Shown here: positions 10,716 to 22,279 of the stretch, in pieces | How the letters are laid out: the number at the start of each line of letters is the position of its first letter | Numbering within the stretch: the first letter of the stretch is position 1 | Assembly (NCBI RefSeq): GCF_933775445.1 | Contig: NC_065876.1 | Coordinates: forward strand, 2,356,001 to 2,420,000 | Direction of reading: 5' to 3' | Source of the DNA: Argentina anserina | Lineage: Eukaryota > Streptophyta > Magnoliopsida > Rosales > Rosaceae | Length of the DNA stretch: 64,000 nucleotides | Program-made: the position numbers and the translations under genes | The notes under the pieces: model-generated | Told to the model about the DNA's origin: nothing | Seen by the model: only the letters and a program-made list of their open reading frames with translations | The model's database searches: none

Positions 10716-12116
10716 ACTAATATTTTTCCTTCTTTTTCCCATCAATGAGTTGTGGCATATCGCTAACACATTGAAAACTAAAAATTATTGTGAGAAAAAA
10801 AGAAGACATAATAGAACACTGGGAATAAAATGTAAAAGGGGAAGGAAAAAAAAAAAGACAAAGCAATGAGGATTGCCAATACTCGAACCTAGACACATCA
10901 ACTTTTATGCTTATAACTTAGCCAACTCAACTAGAGAATAACTTGTGAAATGTATCTCATATAAATTAAATATATCTTGGTAAGTTTTCGTCTGAGCTTG
11001 AGCCCATAAAGCTTTCAACATGTATCCGCCACTACTTACGAATATTACACAAGTATATATACGTATCTTATGTAGAATGAAATAACATTTTGGTACAAGT
11101 ATATGGTATATATACATCGAACAATTTCTTATTAAATGACGGAGAATAGACTTCATTCCCTGTTGGCATAGTCGGTGGGAACTCCATTGTCCATATAGAC
11201 CACAAGGTGGGGTGTGCTTTACTCTGTAGGCACAATGAGGACACTTCATTCTTTCATAGATCATATATGCAGTTGGAGACTGAATTAGATGCAATGACTG
11301 TGGTACAATTAGAGACACCCACCTACCCTACTCTTCTATCAACGCTGCCGATTACATGCAAACTCCACCTTAGAATGTAGTAGATTCATAGCACTCACCA
11401 GCAAAAATAGCTGGCTAGCTTGTACACATCATCTATTATGATTCTCTCCAACAAATCATACACATAAACATCCATCTTTTCATTACACTACCAATCATTT
11501 CGACCTTAAAATTTCACAAACGCCAGACTACATAGACTTCAAATCTTCAATCCAATGCATTGATTTATTTCACCTTCAAAAGACAAAAACGAGTTTCTAT
11601 TCATCTATTGTGACGACAGAGTTTATGGTAAGTAACATGAACTAAATTGGACATTTTCTTTAGAGGGGTATTAATACCTCAATCAACACATGGTCTCATG
11701 GGCCTTTTCTTCTTTGCTTTTGATACCTTGGTCAGTCCTAGCTTGGTGACTGTTTTTCCCTCCCCAAAAACACAGCAGACCATCTGGAATCACCACAAGC
11801 TCTCAGAGCTCTCTTCTTCAGCTGAACACTGTTGGTTTTGTCTCTCTATGATTCTGTGATTGATTCCAAAGCTGCCCTGAACAGAATCAGAGACAAAGGC
11901 CTGACCTTTACGTGTGTAGAAGCATTCACAAATCACAAGTGGAGAGGTCAATAGGGCGTGTGGGGTTTTCGTCACTTGTTGTTTATTGGAGACGAAATTG
12001 GGTTTGTGGCAGAGTGAGGTGGGATGGTTAAAGGTGGACTCTTGATGGGTTTTTGATCGGAATCTGGGTCATGGGCCGGTGCGGATTCGTGATTTGGTGG
12101 TGAAGTTTAGTCCAAG
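10716..12116. other. Spacer and GAUT11 promoter/5' UTR
   Basis: AT-rich DNA up to about 11600, then a more balanced region that should contain the GAUT11 promoter and long 5' leader. No upstream coding exon was identified. Confidence 0.5.
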
Positions 12117-14800
12117 ATGCGGCGGCGGGCGGCCGAATATCGGCGCCCGGTTCGAAGCAGGAGGTTTTCTTATTGGATCTGGGCTCTGTTTGGACTCTTC
12201 TCCATTGCTGGCCTCGTTTTGTTTGTGTTGCACCATAACCAGAATGAAGATCGGGTCGAACAGCCCGTACTGGTATGATTGATATTACTCACTATCCCCT
12301 TTTATATGATTCAATTTGTAATGATTTAACATTGGATCCCTACCAATGTTCGTTTGAGAGTTCTGATGCTCTGTTTTGATGAAGTTTTGAGTTCGTGTTG
12401 TAATGTTTAGGCATTATGTTTCCTGTTGAGTTCTTGAGTTTTCTGTTAAAGGGGTTTGAACATTTTGATTGGGATCTTTAGTTGGTTCACTGATCGAGCC
12501 GTTATTAGATTTTGGCCCTTAAGATGAAGATGTGATCTTATTGAATTATGGCGGGTAGTGTAATGGATACTGTCTCTCGGTTACAAGCCAGCATTTTGGA
12601 TTTAATACTAGTTAGTTATATCACTTATGTGTTATGTTATGAACATAGCCATAATTGACTGGTAGACAAGAAACTTGTTACTTTGAGTTTCATGGAGCTT
12701 GGATTTTCAGTAGTTGAATGTGTTCAACTGTGCTGCTATTTTATCATATTTGGGATTTACGCTAGACTGTTTGGGTCTTTGTTAATGGTTGATAGGTTTA
12801 TGAGTTGTTTAATCTATCAAGAAGTTTCTTGTGCTTGCTGTGCCTGTTTAGTAAATTGCACATTTGAATCTTATGAAGAAATAAAATACCAACTGATGCC
12901 GATTGCATCCCATTGTATACCTATAATGCTGATATGAGGGAAATTACCTTGTCAAGAATCGGATGTGGAACTGTGAGTTTCTTCTCATTGTGGCTCTATC
13001 TCTTGTACTAGGAGTTCCTTATTAACTAGGGATCTGAAATTAGATGAACTCAGCAGATTTCACAATGTTTTAGTCGTTCTTAGATGCCTTGCCCTTATAC
13101 TTGTGGTATCAAAAGATGCATGTTATATAGATTTTACATAAATCTGAAGTGCAAAATAGACATTCCTAAATGTCTACATTGGCCTTTTGACTCCTCATAT
13201 TTCTGATCTCTTCAGTATATTTTCTCCTAGGTCCATGGTTTTTTTTTACTTTACTGTAATTCTGTGTGTGTAACTTCTTGATGTAGCTTGGATATCTTGG
13301 GTTAATCATTTGATGTCTTATTTCGTTGTGGCCTCCCTTTTTCAGGAGAATAATGAGAGATTTGAAGAAGTTGCTCATGAGGGGTTAAATTTTACTGAAG
13401 ATATATCAAGTGCTAGATCCTTTTCCCGTCAGCTGGCTGAGCAAATGACACTTGCCAAAGCTTATGTTATTATTGCCAAAGAGCACAATAACCTTCATCT
13501 TGCTTGGGAACTTAGCACAAAGATCAGAAGGTGCCAACTTTTGCTATCTAAAGCTGCCATGAGGGGGGAGTCGATCACATTAGAGGAAGCAGAGCCAATA
13601 ATTAAAAGCCTATCATCTCTTATATTCAGGGCTCAAGATGCACATTATGACATTGCAACCACAATAATGACAATGAAGTCCCATATTCAAGCCCTTGAAG
13701 AGCGTGCATATGCAGCAACTATTCAAAGCACTGTTTTTGGACAGCTAGCTGCAGAAGCATTACCCAAAAGCCTCCATTGCCTACATATTAAGCTCACAGC
13801 TGATTGGCTGAAAAAGGCTTCTATACAAGTACTTGCAGATGATAAGAAGAACTCTCCTAGACTTGTGGATAACAATCTCTACCATTTTTGTGTATTTTCA
13901 GATAATGTGTTGGCTACTTCTGCTGTTGTGAACTCTACCGTTTGCAATGCTGACCATCCAAAACAGCTGGTTTTCCATATTGTTACCAATGGAGTCAACT
14001 ATGGTACAATGCAGGCTTGGTTCCTCAGCAATGATTTCAAAGGATGTACCATAGAGGTGCAGAATGTGGAGGACTTGTCTTGGTTTAATGCCTCTTATGC
14101 ACCTATTGTGAAACAGCTCCTTGATCCAGATTCACTGGCCTACTATTTTGGGGGTTATCAAGATTTGAATGTTGATACAAAGTTGCGAAACCCGAAGCAT
14201 CTATCTTTGCTCAATCACCTCCGATTTTACATCCCAGAGATCTACCCACAGCTGGAAAAGGTAGTGTTTCTCGATGATGATGTTGTTGTTCAGAAGGATC
14301 TGACCCCACTTTTCTCATTGGATTTGCACGGAAATGTGAATGGAGCAGTGGAAACTTGTCTGGAAGCCTTTCACCGTTACTATAGGTATCTCAATTTCTC
14401 AAACACAATTATCAGCTCGAAGTTTGATCCACAGGCATGTGGATGGGCATTTGGTATGAATGTTTTTGATTTGATCTCTTGGAGAAAAGCGAATGCAACC
14501 GCACGGTACCATTACTGGCAGGAGCAGAATGCTGATGGGACTCTCTGGAAGTTGGGCACTCTTCCGCCTGGCCTTCTTACTTTTTATGGTCTGACAGAAC
14601 CACTTGATAGGAGATGGCATGTATTAGGACTGGGGTATGATCTGAATATTGACAACCGGTTGATTGAGAGTGCAGCAGTTATCCATTATAATGGCTACAT
14701 GAAGCCATGGCTGAAGTTGGCCATTGGCAGATATAAGCCTCTTTGGGAACGGTATGTAAATCGAAACCACCCATATCTCCAAGATTGCGTCACAAGTTAA
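12117..14800 (+). CDS. GAUT11: Polygalacturonate 4-alpha-galacturonosyltransferase-like, GAUT11 type (GT8), two exons
   Basis: Exon 1 is 12117-12272 and exon 2 is 13346-14800, phase 0, giving 536 residues, against 537 that I recall for Arabidopsis GAUT11. Exon 1 encodes a basic cytosolic tail (MRRRAAEYRR) followed by one transmembrane segment (about residues 20-42), the type II topology of Golgi glycosyltransferases. Next come a stem with FSRQLAEQMTLAKAY and then the GT8 catalytic domain. The metal-binding DxD lies in FLDDDVVVQ near residue 360, and HYNG lies near residue 498. GAUTs add galacturonic acid from UDP-GalA to homogalacturonan during pectin synthesis in the Golgi; GAUT11 is linked to seed mucilage pectin. 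The start is fixed by the TM segment in exon 1. The 1.07-kb intron holds no other gene. Confidence 0.95.
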
Positions 14801-15317
14801 TATATGCTGCTTCTTGATTTACTGGTAATTCATGCGATCTTCACAGCTTTAAACTCCCAAAATGATTTTGTGATCGTTCATATTGTAGAGTCAGAAGTAG
14901 AAAGTTTTGACTTTGAATAGGCAGTTTTCGTTTTCATTTCCTTTTGCATCAATAGTATTATGAAAGAAAAATAATTGCTTTTATACAATAGAAATGTTAA
15001 ATGTACCAGATGAAGAGTTGGGGGAGGTAGATTCATTTTTGACAGATGGGGTTTTCTTTTTCCCTTTCTGCAAACTGTAGAATTATTTGTTCTCTAGCAA
15101 GGATTGTAATAATTATTTATTTTAAATTTCTGAAATTATGCAACTGAACCATGCCTATTTCAAGTTATCCTAAACATCAACCACATTCCATAAGGTTGTC
15201 ATTATGCGATTGAAAATAACAAAATACATCAACTTTGGGTTATGTATATTCATACTTACATTCATTGGTACCCTTAGTTTCACATAGTTGAAAGCTTTGT
15301 TACAAGACTGAGAGGTT
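14801..15317. other. Convergent 3' region between GAUT11 and sulfotransferase
   Basis: 3' flanks of two convergent genes. No gene or repeat was seen. Confidence 0.6.
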
Positions 15318-16343
15318 CTACAATTTCAAACCAGCAGCTTCCAACTTCTGCTCTGTGATTTTGTCGAGTTGCTCAAGCATCTCAGATGTTAAATGGTTTT
15401 TGGAGTCCCCAACCTGGCCTTTTCTGAAGAAGATATCATTGTCGAGTGCCTTGGTAGAGGTTAAATTGACAGCCCCACTTTTGTTCACCTCCAAATTACT
15501 CAAATTTTCAAAACTGCAGAAGCTCATTACTTCTTGTACAACACCGAGTTTCTCTTCTTCCAACGAAAATGGTTGACGCATGAACTGTGCCAACCTCTTT
15601 ACACATTCCTCTGCGTCCTTTTTCATATCTTCATACTTCAAAAACAAGACCTTATCAGGGTTTTCCTTACTTGCTTCCCAATAACCGAGAACATGATCCC
15701 AGAAGGGGCCTGCAACTGAAGGCCCTTTACAAAACATATCAAATGCCTCTTCTAATGGAAGAGTCTCAAGTTTCCCATTTGAAGTTTTACGTCTTATTTT
15801 CTGTGTAAACTCCCATAGGGAAACGAGAACGTCTTTAGGGTTCCTTGCAATGCAAACAATCCTTGTACCCGAAGTTTTCACGATGGAGTCTGGTAATGAT
15901 GAGTATGAAATGTGGGTCGCGAGTAACCTAGGTGAGGGAAGAGATTCTACGTAGGCGTTTGGGTTTTCTTTGTGAGCTAGCAACTCTAGGAAGGGCACAC
16001 ATTCATGAGGATTATTTGTGAGCAATGAATGGTTGGATTGGGACTGGTTATTTCGATTCTGGATAGTAGACATGAGAGCCTTGAGCCATGTCGTACCGCA
16101 CTTGGGAAATGTGGCCAAGTAAATGTCAGTTTCTCTAGCCCTAAAACTTTGCTGTGACCAAATGACACCTTCAAGGAACATCTGGGGGTACCAAAAACCT
16201 TGATATTGGTAGTAATCCGAATCACCTCCCCAGGCTCTCACTTTAGGGAGGGTTGAGAACATTTCTTGGATATCTTGGATGCCGCTATTCTTGTTTTCAT
16301 CTCTTTGTTCTTTTTCTTGATCCAGTACAGCCGCAGAAGCCAT
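15318..16343 (-). CDS. Cytosolic sulfotransferase (SOT), intronless, intact
   Basis: A single-exon gene of 341 residues, a normal plant SOT length. It transfers sulfate from PAPS to a small hydroxylated acceptor in the cytosol; the acceptor (flavonol, hydroxyjasmonate, brassinosteroid or other) cannot be read from the sequence. The PAPS 5'-phosphosulfate loop is FPKCGTTWLKAL (residues about 79-90). The catalytic His is in LLATHISYSSLP. The 3'-phosphate site is RNPKDVLVSLWEF. The C-terminal dimer/PAPS motif is RKGQVGDSKNHLT (from residue 307), where the usual Trp after GD is Ser. The start gives the usual acidic, variable N-terminus before WYPQ. A broken tandem copy lies directly upstream on the same strand, so the pair arose by local duplication. 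Confidence 0.93.
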   Translation of the reverse strand: MASAAVLDQEKEQRDENKNSGIQDIQEMFSTLPKVRAWGGDSDYYQYQGFWYPQMFLEGVIWSQQSFRARETDIYLATFPKCGTTWLKALMSTIQNRNNQSQSNHSLLTNNPHECVPFLELLAHKENPNAYVESLPSPRLLATHISYSSLPDSIVKTSGTRIVCIARNPKDVLVSLWEFTQKIRRKTSNGKLETLPLEEAFDMFCKGPSVAGPFWDHVLGYWEASKENPDKVLFLKYEDMKKDAEECVKRLAQFMRQPFSLEEEKLGVVQEVMSFCSFENLSNLEVNKSGAVNLTSTKALDNDIFFRKGQVGDSKNHLTSEMLEQLDKITEQKLEAAGLKL

Positions 16344-16876
16344 ATATCTGAAAGAACTTGATGATGAATATACCCTGTGAAAATCCAGGTTTTTCTTTTT
16401 TCAAAATAATACATTGATCTTAATTATAGACATCATTAGGTCACTCGCATGGCAAGGCAGGCATGTGGACAATGATTTTCTTTGAACTTGTGTGGATGAA
16501 ATGGTTTAGTGTTTCCTTATTTCACGAATTTGACCGAGTCAGTTTGTGGATCATAAACTGAAATGTTTAAGGGACTCTCAAAATCATTGGGATTTTTATT
16601 ACAGATTTTTGTATTTATTTAAGAGGAACAACAATTAGTGAGAAGGATAAAGCTTTGACAATAAAACAAGCAGACTAGGCATTCATAAAAAGAAAAAGAA
16701 AAAGAAATACCAACTCCGAGCTGAAGAAGAGTGATATGCACACAATTGTAGCCAAGGCCATGCATCGATCAGCTACTTTTGTTGCGATTTCTGGCCGGTT
16801 GTGCATTTCCATCCTTGAACTCCATCGAATCATATATATTTCATCATCACATACATAACAGAATAGCTCTAAAACT
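16344..16876. other. Spacer between tandem sulfotransferases
   Basis: Promoter region of the intact sulfotransferase plus the 3' flank of the broken copy. AT-rich, with an A/AAG-rich run at about 16690-16706. No other element is supported. Confidence 0.5.
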
Positions 16877-17905
16877 TCAAACCAGCACTGCCCAGCTTGT
16901 GCTCTGTGATTTTGTCAAGATGCTGGACATATCAGGCGTTAGGTAATTGCTGGAGTCCCCAACCTGGCATTTTCTGAAGAACATGCTATTGTCCATCTTC
17001 ACAGATTTTGCAAGGACGAGAGACCCACTTTTGTTCACCTCCAAATTACTCAAATTCTCAAAACTGCAGAAATTTACTACTTGTTGAACAGCACCTTGTC
17101 TTTCTTCTTCCAACGAAAACGGTTGACGCATGAACTCTGCCAACCTCTTTACACATCCCTCAGTGTCCTTCTTGATTTCCTCATACTTCAAAAATAAGAC
17201 CTTGTTTGGGTTTTCCTTGCTTGCTTCCCAATAACCCAGAACATGATCCCAGAAGGGCCCCACAGGTGAAGTCCCTTTACAAAACATTTCAAATGCCTCT
17301 TCTATCGGAAGAGTCTGAAGTTTCCCATTTGAAGTTTTACGTCTTATTTTCCGTGTAAACTCCCATAGGGAAACAAGAACGTCTTTAGGGTTCCTCGCAA
17401 TGTACACAATCCGTGTACCTGGAGTTTCAACAATGGAATCTGGTAACGATGAGTATGAAGTGTGGGCTGCAAGCAATCTAGGTGAGGGAAGAGACTCTAT
17501 GTAGGCGTTAGGATTATCTTCGTGAGCAAGCAACTCGCCAACTCTAACTCTCTAAGAAGGGTACACAATCATGAGGGTTATTTGTGAGCAATGGATGATT
17601 GGATGGGGATTGATAATCTCGAATTTGGATAGCAGACATGAGAGCTTTAAGCCATGTTGTACCACATTTTGGATAGGTGGCCAAGAAGACGTCAGTGTCT
17701 CTGGCCTTGACACTTTGCTGTGCCCAAATGAGCCCTTTCAGGAACAGCTGGGGATACCAATAGCCTTGGTACTTGAAGTAATCCGTATCACTACCTTGCC
17801 AGTTGCCACCCTTCCATTTTAGGAAGGGTAGAGATAACTTCTTCGCAATCTCCAAGCTGGAGTGGTCATGTTTCCATCTTCTTTTTCTGGATAATCAGAA
17901 GCCAT
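16877..17905 (-). pseudogene. Broken tandem sulfotransferase copy
   Basis: Closely related to the intact gene at 15318-16343 but disrupted at three places. (1) The ATG at 17905-17903 opens a frame that stops after about 30 codons, while the conserved body (from about 17853) is in another frame. (2) An extra 16 bases at about 17535-17552 shift the frame just after the FLE/LLAHE region. (3) A one-base loss at about 16920 shifts the C-terminus after the GD motif. The PAPS loop YPKCGTTWLKAL and the RNPKDVLVSLWEF motif survive, but the RKG of the C-terminal motif has become RKC. A TATA box is still present upstream. Loss of function is therefore likely and seems recent. Sequencing error is possible for the single-base shift but not for the 16-base insertion. 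Confidence 0.85.
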
Positions 17906-17960
17906 ACTAGTCTGAAAGAACTTGTGCTAGCTTTTGAAAAAGTAGAAACTATCAGTCTAT

Positions 17961-17968
17961 CTTATATA
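17961..17968 (-). promoter_or_regulatory. TATA box of the broken sulfotransferase copy
   Basis: TATATAAG on the minus strand, about 56 bases before the original ATG, is a good match in sequence and spacing. Confidence 0.6.
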
Positions 17969-18337
17969 GCGTAGCAAGGTCGATCACTTGGTGAGCATAT
18001 TTTTTTACTTTTAACCTCCGTGATCGGAGTCATTATGATTAGTATCTTTCGTACTTCGTATGAATGATTCTCTTACGCAATGTTTACTTCCACGTTTATG
18101 CTTTTGTAATTTTTTGTGGATTACTCTATTATCATATTCGAAATGTTATTTTCAATACCTAAATGCATGCATGTGCATTTTGCCTTTATAATGAAAAAAT
18201 ATATAAATCCGTGACCCCAAATATATATGGTGAAGTGATCATGACAATGACACTGAACATATGATCATTACAATTATTGCATATATAAAGATGAGATAAG
18301 TGTTGCCATAGTTTATAGTGATTTCCAAGTCTATAAC

Positions 18338-19324
18338 GGAATCGGATTGTATGCACCATGGAGCTTCCACACCGGCGAATATTTTAATAGTCAGAAACAA
18401 TCTGAGTCTTTTATTTTGTGGGATCCATTAGTTTTATAATCAAAACGTCCATACGTTTTTACTCTCCATTAACAATGTCGAAGTGTATTGCTTTCTCGAC
18501 CTGCGAGCTTATGTGGTTGCCCAACCATATCTCCGCCTTGAGGCGGTGTCGGCATCGTAAATTTTTCTTCGATCAGTTCGAGGTGCATGTTCATTCGTCG
18601 GAGGAGGGAAGGGAACATAATTTTAAAAACTAAGGCAGCTCTGGCTTCTTTATATCTCGTTCACAATTGGGTTGTCATCAGGCTCCCGAAGAGCCACTGT
18701 CCACAACCACTGTTCTGATGCTATTTGGTTCATTTTCAACTTTAGTCCCAAGGCTAGAAAGTGTATTGGATTCCTCGTGATTCAATATGCCTACCCTGCT
18801 ACTCTACTAGAGTATGATCGAATTTAAGGCAAGATGACTCATTGATGGTCTTCATTGGTCTTGGACTATGTTTATTGTGTTCGTAGTACGTAAAAAAGTT
18901 GATTATAGAGGGAGAGAGCTTGAAGATGAAGAAGATGAACGTGAGTAGTTTGTGGTCACTGGTCAACTATGTTTGTTTCTGGGTAATCCTCCATAGACAT
19001 GGATACCCAACTAAAAGGAGAGAAATTTTTTCAAATCCCTTAGATCGACTCTTCCGTCATGTTCCTCACAGTCGGCAACATGAGCACCAGATTTATAATC
19101 TGCTCCATCATCGCAGCCGTGGCCGTGCTGCTCGAAGGTATTGGCTCTGGCACCGGCCTTGCAGAGACATTCTTTCTTACCTTATCGGAGTTGCAGAAAT
19201 GACGCCGTCGTCGCACTGTCGCTCTTAATTACCACAGATCAGCTAACCTCCGTTTTGATCTAACGGTGCACGTGAGCACGTGCTGATGGTGGTAGTACTC
19301 TAACGGTGCGCTGAATAGACTCCC
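18338..19324 (+). mobile_element. Mutator-like (9-bp TSD) element, copy 1, carrying a short spliceable ORF
   Basis: A 987-bp segment flanked by perfect 9-bp repeats GTCTATAAC (18329-18337 and 19325-19333). A second copy at 62308-63272 has its own 9-bp duplication, so the borders are firm: it begins GGAATCGG and ends GACTCCC. The ends are only weakly inverted. A 9-bp duplication points to the Mutator superfamily, perhaps a non-TIR or gene-carrying member. Inside, on the plus strand, an ATG frame at 19059-19202 encodes 47 residues (begins MFLTVGNMSTRF, ends LTLSELQK) with a hydrophobic segment (about IICSIIAAVAVLL). A GT..AG intron (18941-19043) could join an upstream MKKMN exon (18926-18940) to it for 57 residues. 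No transposase is encoded. Confidence 0.7.
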
Positions 19325-19333
19325 GTCTATAAC

Positions 19334-20039
19334 ATGAGATAAGATAGATGACCCTTCAAAATAGAATAGGAAAAAGAAACGTTTTCCTTTTTTCTTTTAC
19401 ATTGTTCTACAAGAAAACTGAAAAATGTGGACCTAACAGAAAATTAAGGGCAATATCTTACTTGCTCAGTTGAAATCAGTGCCGACATTGTTGGGTAACA
19501 AAATTATGAGTGCGTACTAATTTCAAACCATGACGGGCAAAGCCTCTAGTGTATAGACTTTATAATGATGATTACTAAATCAATGATAGGATAAGTGATC
19601 CTTATTTTAGTTGAAATATTATCTTTTGATTCTTTTACAACACACAAGTGATAGTGCTGAGAAGTTGTCAATATTCATGAAAGCAAACTTTCATCAAGAC
19701 CAGTGTAGGCTGTCTATCAATTTTTTTTTACCCCATTTGTTATTTTAACTCCATCCTAGTGTTATTGTAGTCCATCTAGTTCAGCCACAAGACGTCATTT
19801 TGATGTATGTGCCTAGCTAACTAGCTAAGTGTCTTATGGTCATAGATATTTTAGTGATAATATCTCTTTTTCCTTAAAAAACTTCACGTTAAAATTTGGT
19901 CTAAGGAAAACAATTTAGAAAAATATGCAAAGTATGTTCTATTACTTGATATCAGAAATTAAGGCACAGAATAATTTTGGCCAGTCATCTTCCATAGATC
20001 AAGATCCAACTTAAAACTGTTTTAAGCAGAACAAACAAC
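19334..20039. other. 3' flank of the asparaginase gene
   Basis: AT-rich DNA between the Mutator-like element and the asparaginase stop codon, which should include its 3' UTR. Nothing else was recognised. Confidence 0.5.
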
Positions 20040-21513
20040 TCATTTTTGCACATCAGAAGGCCATATTCCAATCTCCCAGTACCCATCCTCAGTAGCGCAA
20101 GCTCGAAACATCCCTGTTGTATTGAAAGGCATTGTGACTTCTCCTGTGGCAGATACAGCAACCAAGCCAACATTGCCTTTCGGAGTACTCTCCTCCACAA
20201 CATAAGCTGCAGCCTCTTTTAGAGAAAGACCTTTGTACTCCATAAGAGCTGCCACATCCCTTGCAGCTGTACTCCGAATTATTGCTTCACCTTTCCCAGT
20301 GGCAGAAACTGCACACAGATTGTTGGCATATGTCCCTGCGCCGATAATGGGCGTGTCCCCAATCCGCCCAACCATCTTGTTGACCAATCCGCCAGTTGAA
20401 GTCGCAGAAGCCAAGTTCCCCAGATCATCAACAGCCACACATCCTACAGTTCCAAGCTGACTATCACCATCGGCCTCGGGTTTGTTCTCCTTGACATCTT
20501 TCTGAATTGGTTGTGTATAATCAATCTGTACATTTGTAACAAAAATAACTCTTTTAACACATTTATTCAACTTCACAAGCAAACATTTACACTACTACAC
20601 AAACATAAATCCAGCATTCCCTGTTGAATGTGGTAATACAGTTACACTCTCCTAGCTACGTTAGGAGCAAGAGAAATAAGAGTCTACCTGCACTCTGTTG
20701 GCCTCCTTTGCCTGCTTTAGCCTCTCAACATTCTCTGGTGTAATGAAGCTATTAGCGTCTACGGTCTCTACACCCTGGCAAATCAGGAATCCATAGTTAT
20801 ACAATAAACTCTAGCACACAAAAAACACATACAAAATCAAGCCAAGTACTATAACTCTATAAGCAAAGCTAAGTTTGTGGCTGCTTATACAAGAAGCACT
20901 TCCAATTGACCCTATGTGCTTCTACTAAGGCCTAGATCAATAAGAACAGTAATCACATCAGGCCTAGTACTTGATTAACACAGTAAAAACTGGTGAGATG
21001 GAAGTAAAATGTTAAGCATGGTAAAAAAAAAGTGACTAACTTGTTCTCTAGCAAAGGCCTCTGCTCCATCAAATGCAAGATAGATGTGAGGAGTGTTCTC
21101 CATAACCAATCTGGCCAAAGATATGGGGTTGACTACAGTAGTGAGCCCAGAAACAGCTCCACATCTCTTAGTGCCGTCCATAATACAAGCCTCCATCTCC
21201 ACCGTGCCTTTGCTGGTCAACACTGACCCTTTGCCGGCGTTGAACACCGGAATATTCTCCAGCTCGCGAACCTAACGTGGAAATGATTGTATAAAGTGAT
21301 CGGAGTAAGAAAGTTGGAGACTGGAGAAATAGATTGAAGAATTCTTTTTACCACAAGCTCAACGACGTCGAGAGGAGGCTTGTTGACCTTGAGAGCTTCG
21401 ACGCCGATCTGGAGGCAGTGGCGGAGGGCGGCCTCGCGAGGCTGGCGGCGCTCCGGTGGAAGAGAGAGGGGGATGTCGCCGGCGCCGCCGTGGAGTGCAA
21501 TCGCCCACCCCAT
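20040..21513 (-). CDS. ASPGA1: Plant-type isoaspartyl peptidase/L-asparaginase, four exons
   Basis: Exons on the minus strand are 21513-21352, 21271-21041, 20774-20688 and 20525-20040, all phase 0, giving 321 residues. It is an Ntn-hydrolase of the plant asparaginase family: the precursor cuts itself into alpha and beta subunits, and the new N-terminal Thr hydrolyses asparagine or isoaspartyl dipeptides. That Thr is T186 in [11 protein letters not shown] at the start of the beta subunit. Other family marks are [13 protein letters not shown] at the N-terminus, [11 protein letters not shown] and [12 protein letters not shown] in the alpha subunit, and [16 protein letters not shown] in the beta subunit. 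Closest to the ASPGA1 branch as I recall it; A against B branch was not tested. It lies in the cytosol and acts in nitrogen release from asparagine and in protein-damage turnover. In Arabidopsis its neighbour is the HRQ1-like helicase gene, as it was here before the retrotransposon came between them. Confidence 0.93.
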
Positions 21514-21788
21514 CTCTCTGGAGCCTGGATCGATCAGTATCTGCGATGTCTCAGTCCGTGAGATTCAGTTAACAACTAGGAGGAAGAGGTGTGTGGGGGC
21601 ATTATGGTAATTTGGTAGTCACCTGCATCACTGCAAGATTCCGATTGGGACATGGGCGTCATCAGCAGTTGGGGTCAAAGTTGCGGACGCACGCTCTCAG
21701 AAGATGACAATGTAGTAGTCATAGAAATTTCTGCCTCTTTCTACCTGATGCAAGTCAACTTTAGTTTTACAACAGAAAACAGCAGATC

Positions 21789-21862
21789 GGCCTATTAGCT
21801 CAGCTGGTTAGAGCGTCGTGCTAATAACGCGAAGGTCACAGGTTCGAGACCTGTATGGGCCA
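21789..21862 (+). tRNA. tRNA-Ile (anticodon AAU)
   Basis: A 74-nt cloverleaf. The acceptor arm GGCCTAT pairs with ATGGGCC (one wobble), with discriminator A. The A box (TAGCTCAGCTGGTTAGAG) and B box (GGTTCGAGACC) are intact. The anticodon loop CTAATAA places AAT at 21823-21825. There is no intron. No CCA is encoded, as normal for nuclear genes. Confidence 0.97.
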
Positions 21863-21868
21863 TTTTTT
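21863..21868 (+). terminator. RNA polymerase III terminator of tRNA-Ile
   Basis: A run of six T directly follows the tRNA discriminator base. Confidence 0.85.
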
Positions 21869-22279
21869 GGGTTTCATACAGCTTTTTACAATTATAGACC
21901 AGTTTTATATTCGCTGGGACTATTATAGCATTCTATGATTTCTATCGTAATACAGTTTGATTTTAGTTTTGACCCGTTTGATCTGATCTCATTCCCTAAC
22001 GATTGATGTTCTACAGAAAATCAGCAAATGCTTGTATCATTTGATGATGTTTCAATCTCAGACTTTCCCAAAGAGTTGGATACAAACAGCATAAATATCA
22101 AGAAAACTTAGCTATACAAGTCTATGAATAAGCATAACCATTGTATCCTGAGACCAGGGGAGATACTAAACTCCCTCACTGTGAAAAAAGTATACCACCT
22201 GCAACTCAGGCAGGGTTTGGAACCTCATTCCTCGCTATGTCAGTATCGAATCTCTTCATTCTTTTCTAGTTGCCTCACT
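21869..22279. other. Former 3' flank of the helicase gene, cut off by the retrotransposon
   Basis: Joining this flank to 32972 onward through the TCACT duplication (22275-22279 here) restores continuous DNA. On the minus strand it would begin with the helicase stop codon followed by its 3' UTR. No coding sequence was seen in it. Confidence 0.6.

Noticed and set aside
18418..18633. 71-codon frame in both Mutator-like copies (also 62388-62603), with STCELMWL resembling copia RNase H
   Set aside because: It starts with GTG, and only copy 1 has an internal ATG. The resemblance is limited to a few residues and the surrounding pol sequence is absent.
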